Shown here: piece after piece, positions 40,510 through 50,675 of the stretch
Layout of the letters: each line of letters begins with the position of its first letter
Position numbering within the stretch: the stretch's first letter is position 1
Notes under the pieces: model-generated
What the model was told of the DNA's origin: nothing
What the model saw: the letters and a program-made list of their open reading frames with translations, nothing else
Database searches by the model: none
From: Henningerozyma blattae CBS 6284
Taxonomy: Eukaryota; Ascomycota; Saccharomycetes; Saccharomycetales; Saccharomycetaceae
DNA: 64,000 bases
Direction: 5' to 3'
Assembly: GCF_000315915.1 (NCBI RefSeq)
Contig: NC_020187.1
Span: 992,001-1,056,000, forward strand
Program-made: the position numbers and the translations under genes

Positions 40510-42381
40510 TTACATCTTGCGAACTCCCTCTTCAGTCTCCACAAGGTTGGTCAATGGTAGTAAGTTTTGTGGAGTAATGTTACCTTCTATGATTTTACTT
40601 AGGTTCTTGAAATCAGTTGGACTGACCGGTTTTGTTAATGGATCGGCTACATTCTCCAATCCATCAATTTTTCTTAGAAAGGTGGACTTGTCCTTTAGTC
40701 TTTCTTTTAAACGACCAATTCTGATTCCAAGGAACTTTGTTCTACCTCCAATATATGGTTTTTTAAGCCATTCTATTCCAGGTTTAGAATCCGTAATAAT
40801 ATTAATTTTAAAATTTTTCTTAAATAATTTTTCTAACTTGAACTTTAAATGTAGAGCTAGTTTTTCACCTTTGTTTAGAGCATCTAATTCACATTCTGCC
40901 GAAGAGTCACAAACAATTGATGATTTGTTCGAAAACCCAAACATAAACGTGTTTCCAAACCATATTATACCACCAATTCTTGATGTTACATCATATTCTG
41001 ATCCTAATGAAGTATCAGTGATTACTGTGATCTCATCAGGCTATTTCTTTTCTCTTTTCATTACTACATTGAGATCTCTTTTCACATAAGTATATTTAAT
41101 TAATCCATCAACAGCTTTAATTACTTTAACATGTGGATATAATGCAAATCTGGCAATCTCGCTAAGTGCAAATTCCAGATCCAGCCTACCTCTTGTTCTT
41201 AAGTAGTTTAGCTTTCCAATAGATTTTTGTATATACTTAACCTTCTCTTTGTATTCAGTTTTAATAGTGGAAAATCATCATTATATTTGTCAATGTATGA
41301 TTTCATACTCAATGTAACGATTCCTTTATTCAAGTCATACTTCAAGTCTATACCTAAAATATCTGTTTCTAATTGTTTTTCTTCATTCATTATTCCAATA
41401 ACTTTTAATTCAAATGTATTCTTAATTTCGTCTTCCTCGTTAATTGTTGTATTCTCATTGTTCATAAGTTCAATTACGTTAGGTTGTTCTAAAATTTCAT
41501 CTAAATTAACATTGTCAATAAGGTCAGGATCTATATTAGAAGGACTAAAATCACTTTCGGTATCCATTATTTCTTCTTCACCATTTTCATTAAGGTCATT
41601 TAACAACTGTTGTGATACTATCTTTTCATCTCCCATAATATTATTTATACCTTCAGTATCATTTTAATACTCTTCATCAGGAAATACTTCATTAATCTCA
41701 TCTTCATCAAATTCAAAATTTCTAGTAGAACCTATTTTAGATGTAACATTAGCTTTAAATCGTGCAATAATGGTTTCTTCTGGATTACTCTTCTGTTGCG
41801 AATTTACTGAATAATCAGGGATTTTAAAGTTTGTAGTGGTAATTACTCTATTTTCCTTAGGTATATAAAAGAAATATCCAAAACTCTGTGGATCTTTTGA
41901 CAAAACCACTGCTTGTAAGCTTGGTGCAGATGTTTTTTTAGATTTATGATTCCATATCGTAGCTGGAGCTCCAAAAGGTAAAAAATTACGTAATATTATC
42001 TTAACAGGTAATTCAGATATTACATTTAATGGTGCATCTTTAGTATTCTTATTATATGTACAGTTTCTCACTTCCGCAGATGCCTTAACTGCATAGTGCC
42101 AAAATTTAAGTGGTAATTTAGCTTGTAACAGTAGTGTTCTAGTATCCGATATAATTGTTCGAATTGCTCTTTCTGCTCTAGCATTAGCCGAGTGATCTTG
42201 AGTTGAGGTAAATCTTAATTGAATTCCTTTTTTCTCAGCTAATTGTTTCAAGTTATTATTGGTAAACTCAGAACCTCTGTCTGTAATAAATTCTTGTATT
42301 TTTCTTCCAAATTGCGTTTCAATAAATCTTATTTTTTATCTAATTCGGTTTACAATTTCATCATCAGTTTTGTAAAGATGA
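40510..42381 (-). pseudogene. Ty4-like pol remnant: integrase C-half, RT thumb, RNase H
   Basis: On the minus strand: integrase core (FITDRGSEFTNN, then STQDHSANARAERAIRTII) with a stop near 42335, the integrase C-terminus (FLPFGAPATIWNHKSKK), an acidic linker, a stop at 41664, then directly the RT thumb (TDILGIDLKYDLNKGIVTLS) and RNase H (SSAECELDAL, IITDSKPGIEWLKKPY, ADPLTKPVSPTDF) with a stop in between (near 41040). The RT palm with its YVDD motif is deleted. Resemblance to S. cerevisiae Ty4 is closer than to Ty1. Protease and the integrase N-half fall in the N gap. The element cannot encode a working polymerase. Confidence 0.88.
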
Positions 42382-42481
42382 NNNNNNNNNNNNNNNNNNN
42401 NNNNNNNNNNNNNNNNNNNNNNNNNNNNNNNNNNNNNNNNNNNNNNNNNNNNNNNNNNNNNNNNNNNNNNNNNNNNNNNNN
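42382..42481. other. Assembly gap (100 N)
   Basis: One hundred N characters inside the Ty4-like element, between the gag and integrase remnants. The unknown length may hide protease and the first half of integrase. Confidence 0.98.
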
Positions 42482-43545
42482 CCTGGACGTATGCCATTTT
42501 TTCTTTTGATACTCTTTATAGTGTCAACAATATTCTGTATATATTCTGTAGGTGACATATTTTCTTTGTCATCACTATTTAAACTAGCTAATTTAATATC
42601 AACCATCATAACTAGTTGATTATCTAGAGTTGTTTTAATCTTATTGTTAATGAACTCATTTGTAGTTGAGTATCTTTCTACTTTCTTCACAGTACATTTT
42701 CTAATAAAATAATGTTATTTAAAACTTCTTTCAACTCATTTGTATCTGAGCAGAATTTATCAATGTGAATTCTTTTACACATTTTGTCTTTAACTTCTCT
42801 CGGGTAATCATCAATACACATTTCTTTTAATTCTTTTAAAATTTCAAACGCAGTAATAACATCATTATTTTTCCATCTATTAAAGCCGTTTTCTAAAGAT
42901 TCTTGGATAACCAGGGTAATAATTTTATGTTCCACTAATGGAATATCATCAGCTGAATTACATTTAGTGATGTTATCAAAGTTCCATTTCTTTAGAAATC
43001 TTTTGACCATATTAATCCAATTAGAAAATCAAGTTTTGCTGATTTATTTTCGTTATAAAATTTATGACTTTCACCATTGTTGGTGATAAATTCATAATAA
43101 TCTCCTCTGTCATCTCTTAGTGACATTAGATTTACAACATCTTCAACATCTGATAAATCATCAATGGAATTAATTTTATCCATTGTATCTTTATTCTCGA
43201 CAGTTTTGTTGTTTAATTTGTTTTCATTGTTATCTCCAACCTTCAATTCAGTATTAACTTTTCTTTCTTTGCCAATTGTTGTTGTTGACTTTGTAAATAT
43301 TTCAAATCTTTGTTACATTTTTCTTTGAAATTCTCTAAAAATGTCTTAGATTTGTCAAGTTTATTAATCATCTCTTGAGCTTCATCAGTATCTAAATCTT
43401 CATTAGATAAAAGCTCAATCATTTTTTTTCTGTTTAGTTGAATCTTTTCTTTAATCAAAGTTAGCTGTTCATGCACCAACTGTGTTTCCTCTAGATCAGA
43501 ACTAGGCGTGGCGCTGCCATACTGGGATTCAAGAGAGTTAGACAT
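42482..43545 (-). pseudogene. Ty4-like gag remnant with three frameshifts
   Basis: Starts at ATG 43545 (MSNSLESQYGSATPSSD). The protein is continuous only across four successive frames: 43545-43243, 43246-42992, 43010-42687 and 42690 into the gap. It is Glu/Lys/Asn-rich with an N-terminal coiled coil (EKIQLNRKKMIELLSNEDL), as in Ty gag proteins. Three frameshifts show it is decayed. Confidence 0.82.
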
Positions 43546-43666
43546 TGTTATATAGTGTTTAATATATAGTAAATACTATAGCTAAAATGAATATATTTCT
43601 AAATAAAGTAATCGTCTTTACATCTTAAACACTGTATAACAATGTCTAACTCTCTTGAATCCCAGT
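43521..43666. repeat. 40-bp inverted repeat at the Ty leader/Gag start
   Basis: Arms 43521-43560 and 43626-43666 are reverse complements with one mismatch and a 65-nt loop. The left arm contains the Gag start codon and the first 8 codons of the gag frame. Confidence 0.9.
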
Positions 43667-43746
43667 AAACCTGTAACTACTGATCTCAGTACCATCCGAA
43701 CTCTGAAACACCACCATTGTCCTATCAGTCTCGCATTACAATAATC

Positions 43747-44161
43747 TGTTGTAAACCAACTTAGGAGTACGATACACTTAAATAGTAGTTACCAAAACTA
43801 AACTTAACAATCTTCTTAACTTAACACCAGTTAATACTTCGAACTTACGAATATAATTGTTGTTCTTTTTAAACTAAATAACTATATGAAAGAACTATAA
43901 ATTTATGTCTTAAGTCTGGAAAAGCTGGCCTTTAAATACTTTTCAAAGGTCAACGCCAGCTTTCCCATTTTACTTTAATTGGACTGTTTGTAAACTTACT
44001 TATAAGGGTAGGAGTGCACAGTTTGAGTAATGCTGGCTAACTAGTAGAGATTATGCATTGAACCGATATTCACAGGTATGCAACTAGCAGTTGCTCAGTG
44101 TTATGTATAATTTCTAGTTAGCAACTTGTAGATGAGTATAAAGTCAATCTCGTCTACAACA
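43747..44161 (-). repeat. 5' LTR of the Ty4-like element
   Basis: 415 bp, read on the minus strand from TGTTGTAGACGAG (44161) to CAACA (43747). A leader of about 200 nt separates it from the Gag start. The U3 end is 17 bp from tRNA-Leu. No primer-binding site could be recognised after the LTR. Confidence 0.88.
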
Positions 44162-44178
44162 TAATCAACAAATTATAA

Positions 44179-44288
44179 GGTTGTTTGGCCGAGCGGTCTA
44201 AGGCGCCTGATTCAAGTTTACACTTAACACTCTTAGAGTGGGATCCTCAGGTATCGTAAGATGCAAGAGTTCGAATCTCTTAGCAACC
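44179..44288 (+). tRNA. tRNA-Leu(CAA), intron-containing, copy 3
   Basis: Same 110-nt sequence as copies 1 and 2, on the opposite strand, within the right repeat arm. Anticodon CAA at 44213-44215, intron about 44217-44245. 5' end 17 bp from the Ty LTR. Confidence 0.95.
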
Positions 44289-44521
44289 ATTATTTTTTTC
44301 CTGTATCACATAGTGTGACCTACGTTAGTCACGTGTATAAATCAGGATCACCTGATAACGGAATGAACATGTAGATTAACATGTAGATTAACAAGTGAAT
44401 CATGAACATAAATTCTATTTAAGAATCTAAAGCTAAAAGAATAAACTAGAGGGTTAAGGTAGAACAAAGAGGTAACAACCAGAAAACAAAAAGGACGAAA
44501 TACAAAAGATGGAAGTGTATA

Positions 44522-44666
44522 GTGAACAAATCGGAACGTAATAATAATAATATTTAACTTACGTAGGCTCAGGTATATAGTTGTATAGTTTAATAAACGG
44601 TTGGTATTAAACTAGCAGCCAAAAAGATATACTACTGGGAGTAGCAAAGATTAAAATTGTTACATC
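44522..44666. repeat. Segment A, right copy
   Basis: Inverted counterpart of 39093-39237. Between it and the right arm lie about 75 bp (44447-44521) that the left side lacks. Confidence 0.85.
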
Positions 44667-44700
44667 ACAAAAATTGTGACAGGTGAGAAAAAATATAATT

Positions 44701-44774
44701 TGATTTCGCCCAGGATCGAACTGGGGACGTTCTGCGTGTTAAGCAGATGCCATAACCAACTAGACCACGAAACC
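44701..44774 (-). tRNA. tRNA-Val(AAC)
   Basis: 74 nt, reading GGTTTCGTGGTCTAGTTGG at the 5' end and TTCGATCCTGGGCGAAATCA at the 3' end; anticodon AAC in CTTAACACG. Nearly identical to the yeast gene. No intron. Confidence 0.95.
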
Positions 44775-44777
44775 AAA

Positions 44778-44859
44778 CGACAACTACAGGATTCGAACCT
44801 GTGCGGGCAGAGCCCAAGAGATTTCTAATCTATCGCCTTAACCACTCGGCCAAGTTGCC
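44778..44859 (-). tRNA. tRNA-Ser(AGA)
   Basis: 82 nt with a long variable arm. 5' end GGCAACTTGGCCGAGTGG, anticodon AGA in GATTAGAAATC, T-loop GGTTCGAATCC. Only 3 bp separate it from tRNA-Val. Its 5' end lies 16 bp from the solo LTR. Confidence 0.95.
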
Positions 44860-44875
44860 TTTTATTCGTTGATGT

Positions 44876-45289
44876 TGTTGTAGACGAGATTGACTTTATA
44901 CTCATCTACAAGTTGCTAACTAGAAATTATACACAACACTGAGCAACTGCTAGTTACATACCTGTGAATATCTGTTCGATGCATAATCTCTACTAGTTAG
45001 CCAGAATTACTCAAACTGTGCACTCCTACCCTTGTAAGTAAGTTTATAAACAGACCAATTAAAGTAAAATGGAAAAGCTGGCGCTGACCTTAGAAAAGTA
45101 TTTAAAGGCCAGCTTTTCAGACTTAAGACATAAATTTATAGTTCTTTCATATAGTTTTTTAGTTTAAGAAGAACAACAATTATATTCGTAAGTTCGAAGG
45201 ATTAACTGGTGTTAAGTTAATAAGATTGTTAAGTTAAGTTTTGGTAGTTACTATTTAAGTGTATCGTACTCCTAAGTTGGTTTACAACA
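44876..45289 (+). repeat. Solo Ty4-like LTR
   Basis: 414 bp, TGTTG ... CAACA, closely matching the LTRs at 39761 and 43747. Flanks GATGT (44871-44875) and GGTGT (45290-45294) look like a 5-bp target duplication with one change. No internal sequence follows, as expected after LTR-LTR recombination. Confidence 0.88.
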
Positions 45290-46809
45290 GGTGTTGTTGA
45301 CATAGAACCAAGAATTAACGTCTTGGATCCAACGTCACTAACCCAATTACAAAACACAAACACCTATGCTCACTGATTTAACCTTATCAATCTCCGATAT
45401 CGCTACTATAAATCATAAACAATACCAAACATATCAACACATGTAATTAAGGCCATATATGAAGTCATTTAATGAGTCATTAATGCCAATCTAAGGACAT
45501 TACACTCCTAATTAATACAAAAACTGATAAGTAATTGACCAATTGCTAATAGTCAATTACAATTATCAACGTGTCTACACACGAAAATAAAACGTATATA
45601 AAGGGACAAAATTTCTTTGTTTCATCGTGAACTTCTCTTAGATTTCTCTTATATAGAAAAAAAAGAAACCACCAAGCAAAGAAGCAAGGATCTTCTCTCT
45701 ACACTCTATACTATCTATTCTGTTTATATTTCTAACATCCTCATCTCTATTTTGCTTGCGTCACTTTAACTTCATTTTATGTTTAATATTGACAATTCTG
45801 GCATACTCTCTCATTGCTGTTACTATTGTTCAATATTTCCCCAAAACCAAATCATGTATGTAGAAATTAAATACTTGATAAAAATGTCTTTTTAAGAAAT
45901 AATTATAATAATTATATTATTTTCCAGCATATTGTTTGCCTGTGGCCAAGAAAAAACTACTTCGATACAACCACGTTATTAGACATAAATATCTATACAC
46001 AGTAAGAGCCCTACTTTATTATAACAATTCTAACCTATTAAGTAAAGCCCCTTAAACAAGCATGTTACCTTTTACATAGACATTGTACCCTAATTTTATG
46101 AGTATAAAGCGCATATTATCTAGTACTTTATCAAAATCATTCTTTTTAAGTTATTTACTCATATGTAAAGAGGATAACTAACCAAGTGATTGTGTCACAT
46201 CCCAATATCTTAGCCTATTTTTTTTATTCAATTTTCTTTATTGGCAGTATTTGCCAGCAATATAACGTAATACCCAAAAAGCTTTAGGTGATAATTTCAG
46301 CAAAGAGCTCTTACCTAGAATGCTATAGTAGTTCTAAAATTTAGTGTAGCAAATTATAGTATATAATCTTAAATTTTTTTTATATTACATTCGTGCGCAT
46401 TACATGCATTGAAAAATACTTGATAAATTATGATTTTGAAACTAAATATAACATAATATTATTCGAGATCTAGATATTCTTAATAAAACACATAAAAGTT
46501 GAGTTATTTATAGAGAAATTTAAAGTTATCATTTAATTCAAAATTTAGGTGACGATTTTATTGCTTTTAAAACTTGGAAAGACTGAAAAATAATTTCTTA
46601 CAGTGTGTTTCAATAATATTGTTATAAAAGAATAGTTGCAATAAAAAAAAATTCATTATTAGGAATTAATAATTAACCTAGGTCAAAGTTAAATTAATTA
46701 TACTTATTTATTTTCATTAAATACTACTTTTTACGTGTTTTTTTTAGAGTTTATATTTAGTTGTGTATACATCTATATCTATAGGCATTCATCTTACATT
46801 AATTGGAGA
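45290..46809. other. Spacer between solo LTR and DST1, with a possible second LTR
   Basis: About 1.5 kb without a supported gene. The stretch 45295-45737 starts TGTTG, ends TAACA and contains a TATATAAAG box near 45595 followed by a pyrimidine-rich leader, so it could be an LTR of another family; no target duplication is seen. The remainder is AT-rich spacer and the DST1 3' flank. Confidence 0.4.
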
Positions 46810-47736
46810 CTATGAAAATTTCCATCTATTACCACAAGCCTCACATGTACAAAATGTGGTCAAAGGTTCATCAGCAGATCTGGTTTGCAGTTGATAATAT
46901 GATACTTTCTTTTCCTTACATTTACCACATGTAAATCTATCTGTTACACTTCTTTGAACTGTAGCACCTTGAGCGTTATATAGATTTTTTTTAGCAATTT
47001 CTTCTAATTCTTTCTTTAAAGATTCTGGGGCTAGTTCTTTTGGATCACATGTTACCAAACGTGCAGGTGAAACATCACCACCAACAATACGGAACTTCAA
47101 TTCTGGATTATTTTTTGAGATTAGGTTAGAATAAACTACACGATATTTATCACGGTATTGCTTCTCATTTACATCAGGATCACTAAATTTTTTCATTTCC
47201 AGTTCTACTTCTGTCGCTAATTTCAAAATTAATGATGATGACTCTGTGCTATCTTTAACTAACGCATCATATAAAGCTTTAACAACCATATCACGTAACT
47301 TATGATTATATAAAGTTGTGTTTACTCCGTCAATACGAGAATTACGTGGTTTACCCTTGGCAACAGTAGATTTGTTGATATGAGTTGATTTATCATCTTT
47401 TTTGGATTCAGAAGTTCCTGTTTTATGAGATTGTTTGTCATGCATACTGGCATTTGTTGATGGTGATGGAGTGGAAGTGCTACTTAACTTACTACGCTTT
47501 TGACGGTTAATAGAATCTTTCCAAGAACCAATTATTTTTTTAACCATGGAAGCAATTTCTTGGTTACTTGACTTTTTAAACTTATTGACTTCAACACCTA
47601 CTTTAGTTTCACGCAGTAATTTCTCTGTGGCCACCACATCTTTCTCCAATGTCTTTAAGATTTCTAAAACTACTTTATCGTTAGTCTTATTTTTTTCTAA
47701 GTTTTTTACCAAAACACTAACTTCTTTGGATTCCAT
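46810..47736 (-). CDS. DST1: TFIIS, RNA polymerase II transcript-cleavage elongation factor
   Basis: A 308-residue protein (S. cerevisiae 309). TFIIS enters the Pol II funnel and stimulates RNA cleavage in backtracked complexes. The N-terminal TFIIS-N domain covers about residues 1-75, the central Pol II-binding domain about 135-245 (LRDMVVKALYDALVKD). The C-terminal zinc ribbon has CGKC and CTCEACG, with the invasive acidic hairpin RSADEP carrying the essential Asp-Glu pair. Divergent from RNA15, as YGL043W is from YGL044C. Confidence 0.96.
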   Translation of the reverse strand: MESKEVSVLVKNLEKNKTNDKVVLEILKTLEKDVVATEKLLRETKVGVEVNKFKKSSNQEIASMVKKIIGSWKDSINRQKRSKLSSTSTPSPSTNASMHDKQSHKTGTSESKKDDKSTHINKSTVAKGKPRNSRIDGVNTTLYNHKLRDMVVKALYDALVKDSTESSSLILKLATEVELEMKKFSDPDVNEKQYRDKYRVVYSNLISKNNPELKFRIVGGDVSPARLVTCDPKELAPESLKKELEEIAKKNLYNAQGATVQRSVTDRFTCGKCKEKKVSYYQLQTRSADEPLTTFCTCEACGNRWKFS

Positions 47737-48064
47737 TTTAATTGAATAAACTCCAGGGTTCTTTTTAATTTAGTTTAGAGGTGAACTATTAGTTGACTTT
47801 TTCTGACAGTCAAAATCTCATCTCGCTTTTTTTTTCTTATTTCTGGGATATTTTAATAATCGATAATGGATTTATAAACAAGGCCGAAATTTTTTAAAAT
47901 AATTTGTCATTGTAACATTCAAATTCAAGTATATTACAATAAGGTAAAAGTCGTGGATAAAATATACTTACCTTCCTTGATTCAAATTCTTCAAATATAT
48001 CTCGATACAGATTTATATTATCAGATAAATTAAATATATACTATAGACAACCTACTTAATTGAG
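47737..48064. promoter_or_regulatory. Divergent DST1/RNA15 promoter region
   Basis: About 330 bp of AT-rich DNA shared by the two genes. No recognised factor site or clear TATA box can be defended. Confidence 0.4.
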
Positions 48065-48874
48065 ATGAACAGATCGAAAACAGTCTATTTAGGTTCTATT
48101 CCTTATGACCAAACCGAGGAACAGATATTGGATTTATGCCAAAATATTGGTCCAGTTCAAAACTTAAGAATGATGTTTGATCCAATGACAGGAAAGTCAA
48201 AAGGATATGCCTTCGTGGAATTTAAAGATTTGAACTCAAGCGCTAGTGCTGTAAGGAATTTAAACGGTTTATCATTTGGTTCAAGAGTTCTTAAATGTGG
48301 CTATTCTAATGCTAATGATTCTGATGATTCTAATATGAACAATTCTAATAATATAAATTCAAACAGCGCATCAGGTGGCAATATGGGTAATAACATACTA
48401 TCCAGTGATAATGATTCCAACACCTTATTTAATGTGCCAGAAGGTGTTGATGTTAACATTAATATGACGACACCAGCAATGATGATTTCTAGCTTATTAG
48501 CTAGAAGAAGCAAAGAAGATCAATTGCAATTACTGAAGACCTTCCAGATATGGGCTAAAGATAACAATGATGATGCAGTGAACCTAATTAAGCAATGCCC
48601 GCAGCTGGGGTTTGTAATTGCAGAACTATTACTCAGCAATGGTTTAAGCAAAGTAGACGACCTTACACAACTAGCTGTCCCATCTAATAGTAACTCTCAC
48701 GAAGAGTCTTCTAAAGAACCTCAGGATACTGAAGAGGAACGCCAAAAGAAAATTGAGTTGATCAGAAAAGTAATGCAACTATCAGATGCTGAAATTTCCA
48801 TCTTACCCGATGATGAAAAAATGGCACTATGGGATTTAAAACAATCTGTGGCAAATGGTGAGATTCGTATATAG
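48065..48874 (+). CDS. RNA15: Rna15, CF IA subunit for pre-mRNA cleavage and polyadenylation
   Basis: A 269-residue CstF-64 homologue (S. cerevisiae 296). Rna15 with Rna14 binds A/U-rich signals in 3' untranslated regions. The RRM spans about residues 5-82, with RNP2 VYLGSIP and RNP1 GKSKGYAFVEF. After an Asn/Ser-rich linker come the hinge helices that bind Rna14 (MISSLLARRSKEDQLQLLK) and the short C-terminal helical bundle (LIRKVMQLSDAEISILPDDEK) that contacts Pcf11. The Gln-rich region of the S. cerevisiae protein is reduced. PTI1, a relative, lies immediately downstream. Confidence 0.94.
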   Translation: MNRSKTVYLGSIPYDQTEEQILDLCQNIGPVQNLRMMFDPMTGKSKGYAFVEFKDLNSSASAVRNLNGLSFGSRVLKCGYSNANDSDDSNMNNSNNINSNSASGGNMGNNILSSDNDSNTLFNVPEGVDVNINMTTPAMMISSLLARRSKEDQLQLLKTFQIWAKDNNDDAVNLIKQCPQLGFVIAELLLSNGLSKVDDLTQLAVPSNSNSHEESSKEPQDTEEERQKKIELIRKVMQLSDAEISILPDDEKMALWDLKQSVANGEIRI

Positions 48875-49355
48875 AACCAAATAATATCTTCAAATAGCAT
48901 CCTCACCAACCAAACTTTTGCATTTAATTACATTGTTATTACTATTCCACAAATGTTTATTGCTTTCCATCATTAATACAGCCTTTAGAGACAATAAATG
49001 AAACATACAAACCTATATATTTTCATAGATATAAATAAGCATATCTCGTACTATCCACTCCTAGGAGCCATGACACTTAAGTAGTCCTTGCATGACTACT
49101 ATTTGTACAAGATAGTTTATGTGCTTGGCTAGCCCCGTTACCCGGGGTTCATCGTTAATTTTACGAAAACGGAACTTATTTACACCATGTTGTATGGAAG
49201 TTAAAAAAAAACAATTTTTAAAATCAGTACCAAAGATTTAAAATAACAGAACTAGAATTGTAAAATTGCTTTGTTAACCATCCAAAATCTTATCTTATTC
49301 ACACACACACATATACTCATACAATACTATATAAACATACATTTAAACATTCAGC
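48875..49355. other. RNA15 to PTI1 spacer
   Basis: About 480 bp. It includes a GC patch near 49128-49152 with a CCCCGTTACCCGGGG inverted repeat (49133-49147) and a (CA)n run before PTI1 (49302-49312). No gene seen. Confidence 0.5.
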
Positions 49356-50675
49356 ATGATTAAGTCAGCTGATCCAAGAAAAAGAAACACGAGGCATATT
49401 CTCACCCCGGCAAACCTATCAGCAGCTATTCACTTTACGGGTTTACCTAATGATTGGACTCAAGATACAATATCATCTGTAGTAGCTGGTTCTGGACCAA
49501 TTGTATCTGTTCAATCAAAGAAAGATCCTCGGACTGGGAAACTAACAGGGATTGTTGTAGAATACACAGACAGTAAAACATGCCAACATGGCTTTGAATT
49601 ACTGAACAAAATCAAACACTTGCCATTAAAAATGGAAATGATAATACCGAGCAAATATAAGGATACATTCTTAAATGGCGTAAAGAGGCCAATCTTAGAC
49701 CTTCAAAGAGATTCTTATCCATGGGATTCCAATTTAGAATTACCTTTTGAAATGGTTACTCAAATACCTATTCCGAGAAAACCCATTTCTCAACCAGCTC
49801 AACCATCATCGTCTACTCCTAGTTCTCAAATTCCAGCAGGTAACAACACATCTGGATCAGCTTCTATACCTGACATTTTAGGTAAAGCATCAAAACATTT
49901 GCCAGCTTTCCAACCAAATATAATAACATCCCCGGATCAAATTTCTCAAAATTTAAGTAAAATACCACCATTACAAGTCATCGAAATCATCTCGAATTTA
50001 AAAATTCTTGCAAGCCAACAAGGTAGCAATACTCGCTCTCAATTAGAAGAGTTTTTAAAAACAAATAGAGAGTTGATTGTTACTTTGTCCCAAGCTTTAT
50101 TAGAAATGGGTTTTATAGATTATAGCATAGTTACACAAGTGTTATCTAGATTTCCATCTCAGCAACTTCAATCACCTCAAACTATGAATGCTGGACTGAA
50201 CATGCCAAATCAAATGAACAGAGGTATGAATATGTTGATGAATCCAATGGCTCAACAAATGAACATGCAAATGAATCCACAAATGAATATGAACGTGAAT
50301 ATGGGTATGAATGTAAATCCTATGTCTGTACCCCCCCCTCCTCCAATGAACATGAACATGAATATGAACATACCGCCACCTTTCATGATGAATCAAGGAC
50401 AAAATATGAACCAACAGCCATTTGGATTTAATCAATCTGCTATGCCTCCACCTCCTTCCTTTCGACCAACTCAGTCCCAACCTCAACTCCAACCTAAACC
50501 TCAGCAAGCTGTTAGCAGCAACCCTAACATTAATCTAACTAAATTGCAGTCTCTTCCTCAAGCACAACAAGATATGATTAAACAAGTATTGACTTTAACA
50601 GATAGCCAAATAGGCTCCCTACCACCAGATCAAAAGACAATGGTTGCAAACCTACGTAAAGAGTATCTACTCTAA
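49356..50675 (+). CDS. PTI1: Pti1, cleavage and polyadenylation factor subunit related to Rna15
   Basis: A 439-residue protein (S. cerevisiae YGR156W, 425). Pti1 is a CPF subunit involved in mRNA and snoRNA 3' ends. It shares the Rna15/CstF-64 plan: a divergent N-terminal RRM (AAIHFTGLPNDWTQDTISSV; KDPRTGKLTGIVVEY) with weak RNP motifs, hinge helices (LQVIEIISNLKILASQQG), a Met/Asn/Pro/Gln-rich linker, and a C-terminal domain (QQDMIKQVLTLTDSQIGSLPPDQK). The linker has many NMN repeats. Next come the CHO2 relic and MTR3, as in YGR156W-YGR158C. Confidence 0.92.
   Translation: MIKSADPRKRNTRHILTPANLSAAIHFTGLPNDWTQDTISSVVAGSGPIVSVQSKKDPRTGKLTGIVVEYTDSKTCQHGFELLNKIKHLPLKMEMIIPSKYKDTFLNGVKRPILDLQRDSYPWDSNLELPFEMVTQIPIPRKPISQPAQPSSSTPSSQIPAGNNTSGSASIPDILGKASKHLPAFQPNIITSPDQISQNLSKIPPLQVIEIISNLKILASQQGSNTRSQLEEFLKTNRELIVTLSQALLEMGFIDYSIVTQVLSRFPSQQLQSPQTMNAGLNMPNQMNRGMNMLMNPMAQQMNMQMNPQMNMNVNMGMNVNPMSVPPPPPMNMNMNMNIPPPFMMNQGQNMNQQPFGFNQSAMPPPPSFRPTQSQPQLQPKPQQAVSSNPNINLTKLQSLPQAQQDMIKQVLTLTDSQIGSLPPDQKTMVANLRKEYLL

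Larger units (their letters stand above)
40510..44161 (-). mobile_element. Decayed Ty4-family (Ty1/copia) retrotransposon
   Basis: From the right: 5' LTR, leader, gag with frameshifts, N gap, integrase, deleted RT, RNase H. The domain order integrase before RT places it in Ty1/copia. No 3' LTR in the element's own orientation follows pol; instead the left arm of the inverted repeat begins. The full element would be expected near 6 kb, so much is lost. Confidence 0.85.
43591..44446. repeat. Right arm of the 0.86-kb inverted repeat
   Basis: Reverse complement of 39474-40331. It holds the 5' LTR of the minus-strand element, the tRNA-Leu on the plus strand and the outward spacer. Confidence 0.9.

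Noticed and set aside
43521..43666. Inverted repeats as a CRISPR or riboswitch-like element
   Set aside because: Only one pair of arms, in a eukaryotic retroelement leader; no repeat-spacer periodicity.
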